Assembly (NCBI RefSeq): GCF_001189965.1 | Contig: NZ_LFLU01000004.1 | Coordinates: forward strand, 248,001-312,000 | Direction: 5' to 3' | DNA: 64,000 bases | Origin: Herbaspirillum rhizosphaerae | GTDB taxonomy: Bacteria; Pseudomonadota; Gammaproteobacteria; Burkholderiales; Burkholderiaceae_D | In this document: positions 36,501-46,123 of the stretch, in pieces | Position numbering within the stretch: position 1 is the first letter of the stretch | How the letters are laid out: each line of letters starts with the position of its first letter | The notes under the pieces: model-generated | The model's database searches: none | What the model was told of the DNA's origin: nothing | What the model saw: only the letters and a program-made list of their open reading frames with translations | Program-made: the position numbers and the translations under genes

Positions 36501-39333
36501 AGCCGCCGACCATGCGCTTGCGATGCGAATTGGTTTGCCTGCTCAGCGCAGTGACTTCGACGGGCACGTCCGCTTGCGGCTGACCTGCCGCGTTGAGCAC
36601 AACCATGCTCACCGCCAGTTTCTTCTTCACCGAAACCCAGTCGCCGCCCTTGATGCCGATGACCACCGCCGACGGCCAGACCGTCACCAGGTTGGAGATA
36701 GTCTGGATCTCGCCGTTCGGATCGCTGTAGGTCATCTCGGTCAGCAGCTCGCGCGGCGTCTTGATGACCGGCAGCGACTTGACCGTGGTGCGGCCTGCGC
36801 CGTTTTTATCCAGCGTCACCGGCAGTTTGTCCGCAACGATTTTCTGATCGTCGCTGCCGGCATTGCCGTCTTCGCCGCCGTAGCTGCCGGCGCCAAAAGA
36901 GTAACCGTCATAACTCGGGAAACTGACTGCCTTCGCACGCATCAGGCTGCTGACGCGCACTGCTTGCCCCGAAGCGCCGCCGCCGTTGATGTAGTTGAGC
37001 TGGACGTCGATTGGAACTTCTTTCGGTGCAACCAGACTGGCGCCCTTGCCGCCGGTCACCGGCGTGATGCGCCCCTGCATCAGCGGCAGGCGGAATTCTT
37101 CGACGCGGAAGCTGCCGGTGCTGTAGCTGCCCTGCGCAGCGCCGCCTTCTTCGGCGTCGCCGTCATTGTTGCTGTCGCTGCCGCTCTTTGCAGCGCCGCT
37201 GTCGAGCATGACGTCGTAGCTGCCGAGCTTGGCTTCCTTCGGAATCGCAAAGGCCGTCTCGGCGTTTTTCTGATTGCGCCACTTCAACGGAAACTGGAAT
37301 TCCTGTCCGCTGCCCTGATGGATGATGCGTACGCGTGTGGGCAGCTTGTCTTTGCCGGCCAGCGCGAAGCCGGTCATGCTTTCCAGACGGAACTCGTGCT
37401 TCATCGATACCGTTTCGCCGGCGCGGAACAAGGTGCGGTCAAAGATCGTGTGCGCGCGGGCATTGGCGCCGGACGAACGATCGGTCGGCAAATTGAAGCG
37501 CCACGACTCGATGCCGTCATTCCACGAAGTCAGTGCAAACGCCATGTCGGCGCGGCCTTTCTCGTCGGTCTTGCGCGCGCTGACAAACAGGCCGTTGATG
37601 GCGCCGTCTTCGTTCTGACGGCTGGCGCAGACGTCGTCGATCGGCTGGGCGATCATCGCCACGCCGATCGCATTGGTCTTGCCGCGCCACAGCTCATCGC
37701 CGCGGCAATTGGAGATGCGCACATCGGCATCCGCCACCGGTTTGGCCGTGTCGAGCGTGGTCACCCACACCGCATTGTTCTCGCGTCCGAGCTTGACGTG
37801 CACCGACAGGTTGGTCACCAGCGTGCTGGTGCGCACATACATCGGCGCCGGCTTGCCGAGCAAGGAGGCGCCGAGTTTTTGCGACTCCAGCTCGACCACA
37901 TAGAAGCCCGGATCCTTCAACGGAATGCCGACCACTTCGAACGGCCGCTCGCCATCCTTCGCTTCAGACAACGCCGGCAGAGCCAAGGTCTTTACGCCCG
38001 GTTCTTTGGCCAGCAAACCGATGGCGCGCGTATCGGGCGTCTTTCCTGTCGTGTCGCCCCAGCGCTCGTGAAAACGATTGAGGCGCGTCAGCCAGGCGAT
38101 CACGCCCTTGTCGCCGTCGACTTTGAGATTGGCGACCTTGCCGGGCAAGGCCTTGCCGTCGGTACCGCGCACCACAAGGTTCGCTTCGACGCGGCGCAAG
38201 GTGACCGGCAAGGTGGCGTCGGCATTCAATTCGATGATGCCGAACGGCGCCGCCGGGAATTTCGCCAGCGGCGGATAGCCGGCGGTGCGCGACTTCAGCG
38301 GAAAGGCCGAAGCATTGCTGAGCGCGCGGCCGCTTTCATCCTTGAAGCCCGATGGCAGATTGACGGTGAATTCGCCGTTCTCGGGGAACGGCGGCTTGAA
38401 GCTCAGGTTGTAGACCAGTTCTTCGGTATTGTTCTTTTCGAAGAAAGGCTTGAGCTTGCCGTTGCTGCTCTTGAGCTCCACCGCTTCGGCCAGCTTGCGC
38501 GGCACTGCGGACGAAAACGACATCGTCACCGGCAAGATCGGCGAGCACGCGGCATTGGCGTTCTCGCGTTCGCAACTGAGGCTGGCGGTGAATTCCTTAC
38601 GCACATTGAATTTGAAAGTCTGCGGGATCGTCGTCGCGATACCGTTGACTGTCGTGATGCCCTTGTCCCAAGTCAGCTTGACGGCGGCATCATTGGGCAG
38701 TCGTTGCTGGCATTGCACGATAGTGACAAGTGCCGGATCAATCTTTTTGGCAAACTCCTGCAGCAAAGCCTTGCGTGTCGCGTCAGGGACGAACTTGGCC
38801 GGAATGCGTTCATGAATACCCTCCGCTTCGCAATACACGTGATCGCGCACGCTGTCCTGATTTGCCGCGCCGTTCTGGAACAAGATGAAAGCCTGCTCTT
38901 CCTCGATCTCATTTCCCTCCGGCATATGCCGTACCACGGCAGGTCCGCCGGTGTTGAACTGGAACACGCTCTTGCCGGTGACGGCTGCGCCGGACACGGC
39001 CTTGACGCCGGGCTTGAGCGTAAATGAACAACGTGTGCCCGGCGGCAGGTCGCGCTCGAAGTCATAAACCCAGTTCTTGCCGTCGGCCCAGCGCGAGGTG
39101 CCGGCGACGGCGCAGTTGACGTCGAACGGCGCGGCGGCCTTGGGATCGCCGAACTTGACCAGCGGCTCGGAAAACGTCGCGCGCGCCTGGCGGATCTGCG
39201 CGACCTCGCCTTGCGGTGAAAAGCCTGCGACATTGGCCGCTGCCGCCGGCGATGCTGCGCTGACGATTGCTGTCGCGGCCAATGCGTACACCAGCGTCGG
39301 GATCCATGGCGAAGTCCGGGAAATCAGGGGCAT
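33508..39333 (-). CDS. Bacterial alpha-2-macroglobulin family protein (periplasmic protease trap)
   Basis: A 1941-residue protein, close to the long (about 1,650-2,000 aa) bacterial A2M type. The export signal (about 1-33, ends AAA-AN) is followed by the N-terminal extra domains, MG domains, a bait region and the thioester domain with CLEQ: Cys1479 in DYPFSCLEQRTSKAIGLR. The intact thioester allows covalent capture of proteases that cut the bait. E. coli YfhM is a lipoprotein; here the signal peptide has no lipobox cysteine, so the protein is probably soluble in the periplasm. A Gly/Asn-rich acidic insert (SGSDSNNDGDAEEGGAAQGS) near residue 720 is odd. It is the upstream partner of pbpC. Confidence 0.93.
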   Translation of the reverse strand: MPLISRTSPWIPTLVYALAATAIVSAASPAAAANVAGFSPQGEVAQIRQARATFSEPLVKFGDPKAAAPFDVNCAVAGTSRWADGKNWVYDFERDLPPGTRCSFTLKPGVKAVSGAAVTGKSVFQFNTGGPAVVRHMPEGNEIEEEQAFILFQNGAANQDSVRDHVYCEAEGIHERIPAKFVPDATRKALLQEFAKKIDPALVTIVQCQQRLPNDAAVKLTWDKGITTVNGIATTIPQTFKFNVRKEFTASLSCERENANAACSPILPVTMSFSSAVPRKLAEAVELKSSNGKLKPFFEKNNTEELVYNLSFKPPFPENGEFTVNLPSGFKDESGRALSNASAFPLKSRTAGYPPLAKFPAAPFGIIELNADATLPVTLRRVEANLVVRGTDGKALPGKVANLKVDGDKGVIAWLTRLNRFHERWGDTTGKTPDTRAIGLLAKEPGVKTLALPALSEAKDGERPFEVVGIPLKDPGFYVVELESQKLGASLLGKPAPMYVRTSTLVTNLSVHVKLGRENNAVWVTTLDTAKPVADADVRISNCRGDELWRGKTNAIGVAMIAQPIDDVCASRQNEDGAINGLFVSARKTDEKGRADMAFALTSWNDGIESWRFNLPTDRSSGANARAHTIFDRTLFRAGETVSMKHEFRLESMTGFALAGKDKLPTRVRIIHQGSGQEFQFPLKWRNQKNAETAFAIPKEAKLGSYDVMLDSGAAKSGSDSNNDGDAEEGGAAQGSYSTGSFRVEEFRLPLMQGRITPVTGGKGASLVAPKEVPIDVQLNYINGGGASGQAVRVSSLMRAKAVSFPSYDGYSFGAGSYGGEDGNAGSDDQKIVADKLPVTLDKNGAGRTTVKSLPVIKTPRELLTEMTYSDPNGEIQTISNLVTVWPSAVVIGIKGGDWVSVKKKLAVSMVVLNAAGQPQADVPVEVTALSRQTNSHRKRMVGGFYAYENTRSSQNLGTLCSGKSDKHGVLICDVSLSEAGNVELTATAKDGNGNASFAQTSVWVTRQGELWFDGENQDRIDILPEKKTYQPGETAKFQVRMPFRYATALVAVEREGVIETQVVQLNGQDPTISLPVKGGFAPNVYVSVLAVRGRMREVPWYSFFSWGWKEPINWWHEFKEYQAPGTMVDLAKPAYKFGVAEISVGSGAHLLKVAVTADKPTYPIRSIAKVNVQVTLPDGKPAAGAEIALAAVDEALLELQPNTSWNLLSAMLQRRSYGIETSTAQMQVIGKRHYGKKATPAGGGGGKSPTRELFDTLLLWKPYVVLDANGRAQIDVPLNDALTSFRIVAVAESGAGLFGTGSASIRSSQDVQVISGLPPLVREGDQFNAMVTVRNTTTRVMQLRLNAKATGSVPAATIALQDKDIAIPAGEAREVMWPVTVPADISQLSWEIGAQEQAVSSISAAKDAIKFVQRVVPAIPVTVQQASLFQLDKASAMSVAPPADSLPGRGGLNISLKPSLAGGSEGIRKYFADYPFSCLEQRTSKAIGLRDDAMWQKMVADLPTYLDADGLAYYFPPSESNARRGSDTLTAYLLAASNEAAYALPAQSRDKMLDGLAAFVDGKLTRDFWSPKKDLDVRKLAALEALSRYHRVQPSMLGSIQINPNLWPTSAVLDWIAILQRVTTIPERDKRLAEADQIIRSRLNYQGTRMGFSDEANDYWWWLMASGDSNANRLVLTMLNNPAWREDMPKLISGAIQRQQRGHWSTTTANVWGSLALEKFSRAFEAEKVAGTTRIVSDAGSNAYAWSGAGAAGGKVQIPWSTPAPGTLKFTQEGSGKPWITMQSLAAVPLKQPFSSGYRITKTVVPVEQKQKGVYSRGDVLRVTLDIDAQTDMTWVVLNDPIPGGASLLGSGLARDSAITRSGEDDGRSRSNAWLAYEERSFEGYRAYYERMPKGRSSISYTVRLNNAGEFSLPPTRVEAMYAPEMFGEIPNARLSIKEP

Positions 39334-39445
39334 GCTTGCTCCGTTATCTTTTTAATCAGTTCTTGGGCGATGCTTCATGGTGACGAAGCCTTGTGACACG
39401 ATCAAGACAGATTGTGATTCGAATGGTTCTGGTCCGATATCGCCG

Positions 39446-40327
39446 TCACAGCTTGCACTGCAAAAAATCGAGGAAGCAACTGATGCGCCTCGAAATTTGC
39501 GTATTCCGATAATACACAGCATGGATCTTCTGGCGAAATGCCGTGTGTGATTTCTCCAGCACGCGCACCAGACGTCCCGCCGCCACATCGGCATCCGACA
39601 TGAAGTTGGACAGGCAGGCGATGCCTTGCCCATGGATCGCCAGTTGCCGGATCGTCTCGCCGCTGGAAGCGCGAAACGACGGCTTGATCGGATAACGATC
39701 TCCGTCCTCGTGTTGCAGCGGCCAATGATTCAATCCTTCCGGTTGCGTGAAACCGATCAGTTGATGATTGTCGAGATCCTTGACCGTTTTGGGCGTGCCG
39801 TGACGGCGCAGGTATTCCGGGCTGGCCAGCAGTTGCAGCCGCGCCGAGGTCAAGGGCTTGGCGTGCAGCGTCGAATCCTGCAACTCGCCGATGCGGATCG
39901 CAATGTCGGTGCGCTGCTCGACCAGATCGATGAAACGGTCATTGGTCGTCAGATCCAGCTCGATGTCGGGATAGGCTTCGCGAAAAGCGGCGACGTGCGG
40001 CACGATACAGTGCAGCATGAACGGCGCCGAGGCATCCACGCGCAGCTTGCCGACCGGCTTCTGGCTGCGGATGCGGATCGACTCTTCGGCACGCTCCATG
40101 GCGGCGATGATGTCGCGCGCCTGCGCCAGGAAGACCTGCCCTTCTTCCGTCAACTCCATGCGCCGCGTCGTGCGCGTGAGCAGGCTGGTGCCGAGTTTCT
40201 CTTCCAACCGCGTCAGGGCGCGGCTGATGCCCGAGGTCGTCTGCTCCAGCACTTCGGCCGCAGCGCTCAGGCTGCCGGCCTCGACAACGGCAATGAAGAT
40301 GCGCATTTCATCCGATTGCATGGTCAT
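39446..40327 (-). CDS. LysR family transcriptional regulator
   Basis: A 293-residue LysR regulator: winged HTH in the first 60 residues (FIAVVEAGSLSAAAEVLEQT, SGISRALTRLEEKLGTSLL) and a periplasmic-binding-like effector domain (about 90-290) of the CrgA/DsdC-like subgroup. ATG 40327 follows TTGGAG with good spacing; a TTG 12 nt upstream and an ATG 6 nt downstream are alternatives. It is divergent from the MFS exporter gene, so it probably controls that transporter and the reductase behind it. The effector is unknown. Confidence 0.92.
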   Translation of the reverse strand: MTMQSDEMRIFIAVVEAGSLSAAAEVLEQTTSGISRALTRLEEKLGTSLLTRTTRRMELTEEGQVFLAQARDIIAAMERAEESIRIRSQKPVGKLRVDASAPFMLHCIVPHVAAFREAYPDIELDLTTNDRFIDLVEQRTDIAIRIGELQDSTLHAKPLTSARLQLLASPEYLRRHGTPKTVKDLDNHQLIGFTQPEGLNHWPLQHEDGDRYPIKPSFRASSGETIRQLAIHGQGIACLSNFMSDADVAAGRLVRVLEKSHTAFRQKIHAVYYRNTQISRRISCFLDFLQCKL

Positions 40328-40340
40328 TGTTGACTCCAAT

Positions 40341-40355
40341 TCAAATATTTTTTGA
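40341..40355. promoter_or_regulatory. Dyad in the LysR/MFS divergent promoter region
   Basis: TCAAA-TATTT-TTTGA, a 15-bp inverted repeat in the 105-bp gap between the divergent starts. Size and place fit a LysR-type regulator site, but the sequence is A/T-rich and could be chance. Confidence 0.45.
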
Positions 40356-40432
40356 TTTTAACGGTATTTTTCTCAACAAAGATAGGCCTCACAATGCACT
40401 ACGTCAAATAATCATCAAAGGGAGTTTTCATC

Positions 40433-41617
40433 ATGCCGATTGCTTTATGGGCGCTGGCCATCAGCGCATTTGCGATAGGAACCACCGAATTCGTCATCAT
40501 GGGCTTGTTGCCCGAAGTCGCCGCCAATCTGGGCACGACCCTGTCCTCGGCCGGCCTGCTGGTCACCGGCTACGCGCTGGGCGTGTTCGTCGGCGCCCCG
40601 CTGGTCACCGCCACCACCGGCAAGCTGCCGCGCAAGACCTTGCTGGTCAGCCTGATGGTGTTGTTCGTCATCGGCAACGTAGGCTGCGCCATTGCGCCGG
40701 ACTACGCCACACTCATGATTTCGCGCATCATCGCCTCGTTCTCGCACGGCGCCTTCTTCGGTGTCGGCTCGGTGGTCGCCACCGGCCTGGTCGCCAAGGA
40801 AAAGCAGGCATCCGCCATTGCGCTGATGTTTACCGGCCTGACCGTGGCCAATGTGCTGGGCGTGCCTTTCGGCACCTGGCTGGGCCAGGCCTACGGCTGG
40901 CGTTCGACCTTCTGGGCGGTCAGCGCCATCGGCATCGTGGCCTTGCTGGCAACCGCCTGGCTGGTGCCGCGCTCTGACGACAAGCAGGATGCCGATTTCA
41001 GCAGCGAACTGCGCGTGCTGGGCCGTCCGCAAGTGCTGCTGGGCCTGCTGATGACGGTGCTGGGCTTCGGCGGCGTGTTTGCCGCATTCACCTACATCGC
41101 ACCTATCCTGACCGACATCACGGGCTTCCTGCCGGGCGCCGTCTCGCCGATCCTGCTGCTGTTCGGTGTCGGCCTGGTGGGCGGCAATCTGCTGGGCGGC
41201 AAGTTCGCCGACAAGTATCTGATGCCGACGCTCGTGGCAAGCCTGGTGTTGCTGGCCGGCGTATTGGTGCTGTTCTCGTTCACCAGCCACTACAAGCTGG
41301 CCGCCGTGATCACCGTCGGTTTGCTGGGCGCCGCCGCCTTCGCCACCGTGCCGCCGCTGCAAATGCGCGTGCTTGAAAAAGCGACCGGCGCGCCGAATCT
41401 GGCGTCGTCGGTCAACATCGCCGCCTTCAACCTGGGCAATGCGCTGGGCGCATGGCTGGGCGGCGTCACCATCGATCACGGTCCCGGTCTGCATGCGGTG
41501 TCGCTGGTTGCCGCATCGATCACCGCCGGCGGCCTGGTCGTGGCGCTGATCAGCTGGAAGCTGGACCGCAAAGCTGTCCCGGCGGTCTCGCTGAAAGCTG
41601 CCAGCGAAGTTTGCTAA
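40433..41617 (+). CDS. MFS transporter, DHA1 drug/sugar efflux type
   Basis: Inner-membrane exporter (394 aa) with 12 predicted helices. The start IALWALAISAFAIGTTEFVI and helix 2-3 loop TGKLPRKTLL match the DHA1 group near AraJ/YdhP/PbuE-like arabinose or purine efflux permeases. It begins 10 nt after AAAGGGAG, has the LysR gene divergent on its left and the PRISE-like reductase 37 bp downstream. Substrate unknown; likely export of a small organic compound also handled by the reductase (inference). Confidence 0.92.
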   Translation: MPIALWALAISAFAIGTTEFVIMGLLPEVAANLGTTLSSAGLLVTGYALGVFVGAPLVTATTGKLPRKTLLVSLMVLFVIGNVGCAIAPDYATLMISRIIASFSHGAFFGVGSVVATGLVAKEKQASAIALMFTGLTVANVLGVPFGTWLGQAYGWRSTFWAVSAIGIVALLATAWLVPRSDDKQDADFSSELRVLGRPQVLLGLLMTVLGFGGVFAAFTYIAPILTDITGFLPGAVSPILLLFGVGLVGGNLLGGKFADKYLMPTLVASLVLLAGVLVLFSFTSHYKLAAVITVGLLGAAAFATVPPLQMRVLEKATGAPNLASSVNIAAFNLGNALGAWLGGVTIDHGPGLHAVSLVAASITAGGLVVALISWKLDRKAVPAVSLKAASEVC

Positions 41618-41654
41618 GCACGTCCATACGCCAACTCCGATCCGGGTATCCATC

Positions 41655-42710
41655 ATGAATCCGCAAAAAACAGCTCTGGTAGTCGGCGCCCAAGGCGTCA
41701 TCGGCCGCAACCTGATCGATCATCTGCGCGGCCTGGAAGACTGGAACATCATCGGCCTGTCGCGCCGCGGCGGCGAGTCGGACGAGCGCGTGCGGCAGAT
41801 TGCGGTCGACCTGCTCGACGCCGCCGACGCCCGCGCCAAACTGGGCGGCCTGACGCAAATCACGCACATCTTCTACGCCGCCTATCAGCACCGCCCGACC
41901 TGGGCCGAACTGGTGGCGCCGAACTTGGCGATGCTGGTCAACACACTGGAAAGTATCGAGCCCGTCGCAGCCGATCTGCAGCATGTCAGCCTGATGCAGG
42001 GCTACAAGGTGTACGGCGGCCATCTCGGTCCGTTCAAAACGCCGGCGCGCGAAACCGATGCGCATTTCATGCCGCCGGAATTCATGCTCGACCAGCAGAC
42101 CTGTCTGGAACACCGCCAGCGAGGCAAATCGTGGGCCTGGTCCGGCATCCGGCCGGCGGTGGTCGGCGGCTTTGCGCTGGGCAATCCCATGAATCTGGCG
42201 CTGGCGATTGCGGTGTATGCATCGGTGTCGAAAGAACTCGGCCTGCCGTTGCGCTTTCCCGGCAAACCGGGGGCCTATGACAAGCTGGTGGAGATGACCG
42301 ACGCCGGGCTGCTGGCGAAAGCCACGGTGTGGGCGGCGACCGATCCGCGTTGCGGCAACCAGGCCTTCAACATCGGCAACGGCGACTTGTTCCGCTGGAG
42401 CGAGATGTGGCCGAAGATTGCCCGCTACTTCGACCTGGAGGCGGCGCCGCCGCTGCCCTTGTCGCTGAGCTCGGTCATGGCCGACAAGGCCGGCTTGTGG
42501 CAGCAGATCGTCGACAAGCACGATCTGGCGCCGCACCGCTTCGCCGACTTGTCGTCGTGGGAATTCAGCGACTTCGTCTTTTCATGGGATTACGACATGT
42601 TCGGCGACGGATCCAAGGCGCGCCGCTTCGGGTTTCATGACTATGTCGAGACCGAGGCAATGTTCATGAAGATCTTCGACGACTTCCGCCGCCGCAAGAT
42701 CATTCCCTGA
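41655..42710 (+). CDS. PRISE-like SDR family reductase (progesterone 5-beta-reductase/iridoid synthase fold)
   Basis: A 351-residue SDR with NADPH motif GAQGVIG (11-17), as in PRISE enzymes that reduce enone C=C bonds. QGYKVYGGHLGPFKTP (115-130) holds the conserved Lys118. Where plant P5bR has the active-site FYYD segment, this protein has FMLDQQ (143-148), so the usual catalytic Tyr is absent. The remainder (PGAYDKLVEMTDAGLLAKAT, FNIGNGDLFRWSEMW) is well conserved in a bacterial subgroup I know only from general memory. It is probably co-transcribed with the MFS gene. The function is not assigned. Confidence 0.85.
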   Translation: MNPQKTALVVGAQGVIGRNLIDHLRGLEDWNIIGLSRRGGESDERVRQIAVDLLDAADARAKLGGLTQITHIFYAAYQHRPTWAELVAPNLAMLVNTLESIEPVAADLQHVSLMQGYKVYGGHLGPFKTPARETDAHFMPPEFMLDQQTCLEHRQRGKSWAWSGIRPAVVGGFALGNPMNLALAIAVYASVSKELGLPLRFPGKPGAYDKLVEMTDAGLLAKATVWAATDPRCGNQAFNIGNGDLFRWSEMWPKIARYFDLEAAPPLPLSLSSVMADKAGLWQQIVDKHDLAPHRFADLSSWEFSDFVFSWDYDMFGDGSKARRFGFHDYVETEAMFMKIFDDFRRRKIIP

Positions 42711-42747
42711 TTTGAACATGCTTCATCCGTGAAAACGGCGGGCATAA

Positions 42748-42781
42748 AAAAAGAGCTTACGTTATTGCGTAAGCTCTTTTT
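42748..42781. terminator. Bidirectional terminator
   Basis: A 14-bp stem AAAAAGAGCTTACG / CGTAAGCTCTTTTT with loop TTATTG, between the convergent reductase and phosphoribosyltransferase genes. Confidence 0.94.
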
Positions 42782-42804
42782 CTTTGTCGCGGACGAACGA
42801 CGAA

Positions 42805-43341
42805 TTACTGCGACTCGCCCTTCTTGATCCACGCCGCCAGCTGATGCGGGCCAAGGCCGTCGTAGTCTTCGAACGGCTGATGAATCCAGGGATTGGTCGG
42901 CAGGTAGTCGAGGTGATAGTCCGGCTCGACGATGGAGCATGCCTTCCACCACAGCACGGCCGATTTGATGTCGGTCACGGCCGGATAGTGCTCCTTGAGG
43001 TGCATCTGCACCTTTTGCAGGGTCACGCCGGAGTCGACCAGGTCGTCCACCAGCAAGACACGGCCCGACAGGCTGCCCTTGGTGATGGTGATGTACTTGG
43101 CGATGTCCAGGCTGCTGCGAATGGTGCCGGCCGCTTCGCGGTAGGAGCTGGTCGACAGGATCGCCAGCGGCACGTCGAAGATGCGCGAGAACACATCGCC
43201 GGGACGCAGGCCGCCACGCGCCAGACACAACACCTGATCGAACTGCCAGCCCGATTCATAGACTTTCAGGGCCAGTTTTTCGATGCTGCGGTTGTAGTCA
43301 TCCCAGGAGACCCACAGGTCTTTATCGTCGGATATTTTCAT
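42805..43341 (-). CDS. Phosphoribosyltransferase, xanthine/hypoxanthine type
   Basis: A 178-residue type I PRTase. The PRPP loop is VLLVDDLVDSGVTL (about residues 94-107), with LARGGLRPGDV as the pyrophosphate loop. It follows purA by 92 bp in the same direction, and a salvage role (hypoxanthine, guanine or xanthine to nucleotide) fits that setting. It is not a close match to E. coli Hpt, so the base specificity is not stated. The C-terminal half has a Trp-rich stretch (AVLWWKACS) and the sequence DYLPTNPWIHQPFEDYD. Confidence 0.88.
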   Translation of the reverse strand: MKISDDKDLWVSWDDYNRSIEKLALKVYESGWQFDQVLCLARGGLRPGDVFSRIFDVPLAILSTSSYREAAGTIRSSLDIAKYITITKGSLSGRVLLVDDLVDSGVTLQKVQMHLKEHYPAVTDIKSAVLWWKACSIVEPDYHLDYLPTNPWIHQPFEDYDGLGPHQLAAWIKKGESQ

Positions 43342-43433
43342 TTTTGAGTACTCGTCTTACGGAATTGCTTTTCTTGTGAGAACGGCGAACAACAGGTTGT
43401 TCGCCGCTCGTACTGAATTGCCGGATTGCTGGA

Positions 43434-44750
<1,317 letters not shown>

Positions 44751-45902
44751 TTAACCTAAGTTTTTGATAATCCAATTTCCATTGCTGAGCTCCACTGCGC
44801 GATCGCAATCAAACTCGTCCTGGTCGTTTTCGTGTCCGGGGAGACTCTGAATCACAATTTCCCCGGCCCGACGCAATTCCGCTATTTTCTCACGCAAACC
44901 GGCCTCGGTACCCCACGGTGCGCGAATTGCACGTTTTCTTTCCGCGCCCGGCATCAGACGTGCCAGTTCGCGCAAATCCATGGAAAAACCGGTTGCAGGA
45001 CGCGCGCGTCCGAATGCTTCGCCGACGTGGTCGTAACGGCCGCCGCGCACGACTGCGTTGGGCAGGCCCGGCACATAGGCGGCAAACATCACGCCGCTGT
45101 GATAGTGGTAGCCGCGCAAATCCGCCAGGTCGATGGTGACGTTGGCTTCGCCGGCCAGTTGCGCCAGCGCCTGCAGCTCGTCCAGCGCCTGCGCGATGCC
45201 CGGCAACGGCGGCAAGGCCTTGCGGGCGCGCTCGATGACTTCGCTGTCGCCGTACAGTCCCGGCAGCGCCAGCAAGGCGCCGCGAGTGACGGGCTGATAA
45301 TCTTTGGTCAATACTTGCAGGCCGGGAATATCCTTGGACTCCAGCAAACCGAACAATTGCGCCGCCTGCTTGTTGGCCTTCTCATCATTGGCGATGATGG
45401 CGCGCAGCACGCCGACGTGGCACAGGTCCAGGCGGACCTTGGCGATGCCGGCCAGCGCCAGCGAAGCCAGTGCCAGTTCCTGGATCTCCGCGTCCGCTTC
45501 CAGACCGGCATGACCGTAGATCTCGGCGCCGATCTGCAGCGGCTCGCGCGTCGCATGCAGGCCGGAAGGACGCGTATGCAGCACGCTGCCGGCGTAGCAC
45601 AGGCGGGTCACGGAATCACGGTTGAGCAAATGCGCATCGATACGGGCCACTTGCGTCGTCATGTCGGCACGCACACCCAAGGTACGTCCCGACAGTTGGT
45701 CGACCAGCTTGAAGGTGCGCAGATCGGTATCCTGCCCGGCGCCTGTCAGCAGGGACTCAAGATATTCGAGCAGCGGCGGCATGACCATTTCGTAGCCGTA
45801 CAGGCGGAAATTGTCGAGCATGCGGCGGCGCAATTCCTCAATCTTGCGCGCTTCGGACGGCAAGACATCGGCGATATTTTCAGGAAGAAGCCAGTTCGGC
45901 AT
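44751..45902 (-). CDS. hisZ: ATP phosphoribosyltransferase regulatory subunit HisZ
   Basis: HisRS-like paralogue (383 aa) that does not charge tRNA but forms a hetero-octamer with short HisG and gives histidine feedback. [20 protein letters not shown] is the classic start, and [17 protein letters not shown] and [20 protein letters not shown] match motif 2 and the HisA-like region; the C-terminal anticodon domain of HisRS is absent. ATG 45902 has no evident Shine-Dalgarno; the TTG at 45914 is worse. It lies 221 bp below hflC, with a stable hairpin between them. Confidence 0.94.
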   Translation of the reverse strand: MPNWLLPENIADVLPSEARKIEELRRRMLDNFRLYGYEMVMPPLLEYLESLLTGAGQDTDLRTFKLVDQLSGRTLGVRADMTTQVARIDAHLLNRDSVTRLCYAGSVLHTRPSGLHATREPLQIGAEIYGHAGLEADAEIQELALASLALAGIAKVRLDLCHVGVLRAIIANDEKANKQAAQLFGLLESKDIPGLQVLTKDYQPVTRGALLALPGLYGDSEVIERARKALPPLPGIAQALDELQALAQLAGEANVTIDLADLRGYHYHSGVMFAAYVPGLPNAVVRGGRYDHVGEAFGRARPATGFSMDLRELARLMPGAERKRAIRAPWGTEAGLREKIAELRRAGEIVIQSLPGHENDQDEFDCDRAVELSNGNWIIKNLG

Positions 45903-45966
45903 AAAACGAATCAATCAGAAAAATGTGTTGGACAATGCATTCAGGCAACGCCCTTCTTACACGCGG

Positions 45967-46000
45967 CAAGGCACACACGTCAAAAGACGTGCATGCCTTG
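45967..46000. other. Long imperfect stem-loop between hflC and hisZ
   Basis: CAAGGCA-CA-CACGTC, loop AAAA, GACGTG-CA-TGCCTTG: 13 base pairs around one symmetric CA/CA internal loop. No T-run follows on either strand. Could stop hflC transcription with Rho, or act in the hisZ leader. Confidence 0.65.
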
Positions 46001-46123
46001 TAGGAATCGCATTTAATCAGGGAAACAAATATGTGGGCTACAAAATGGAAAGATGCCCTCAACAAGCAGCATCCATCCTTTACATCCTGACCCACATATT
46101 ACGATCTTGCTCTCGGTCTTGCC

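Noticed and set aside
35632-39027. An 1131-codon open frame on the plus strand, opposite the alpha-2-macroglobulin gene
   Set aside because: It has no family motif and arises from codon bias in GC-rich DNA; the opposite strand carries a gene with intact domains and thioester motif. Similar antisense frames at 61957-63954 and 4151-5605 were rejected for the same reason.
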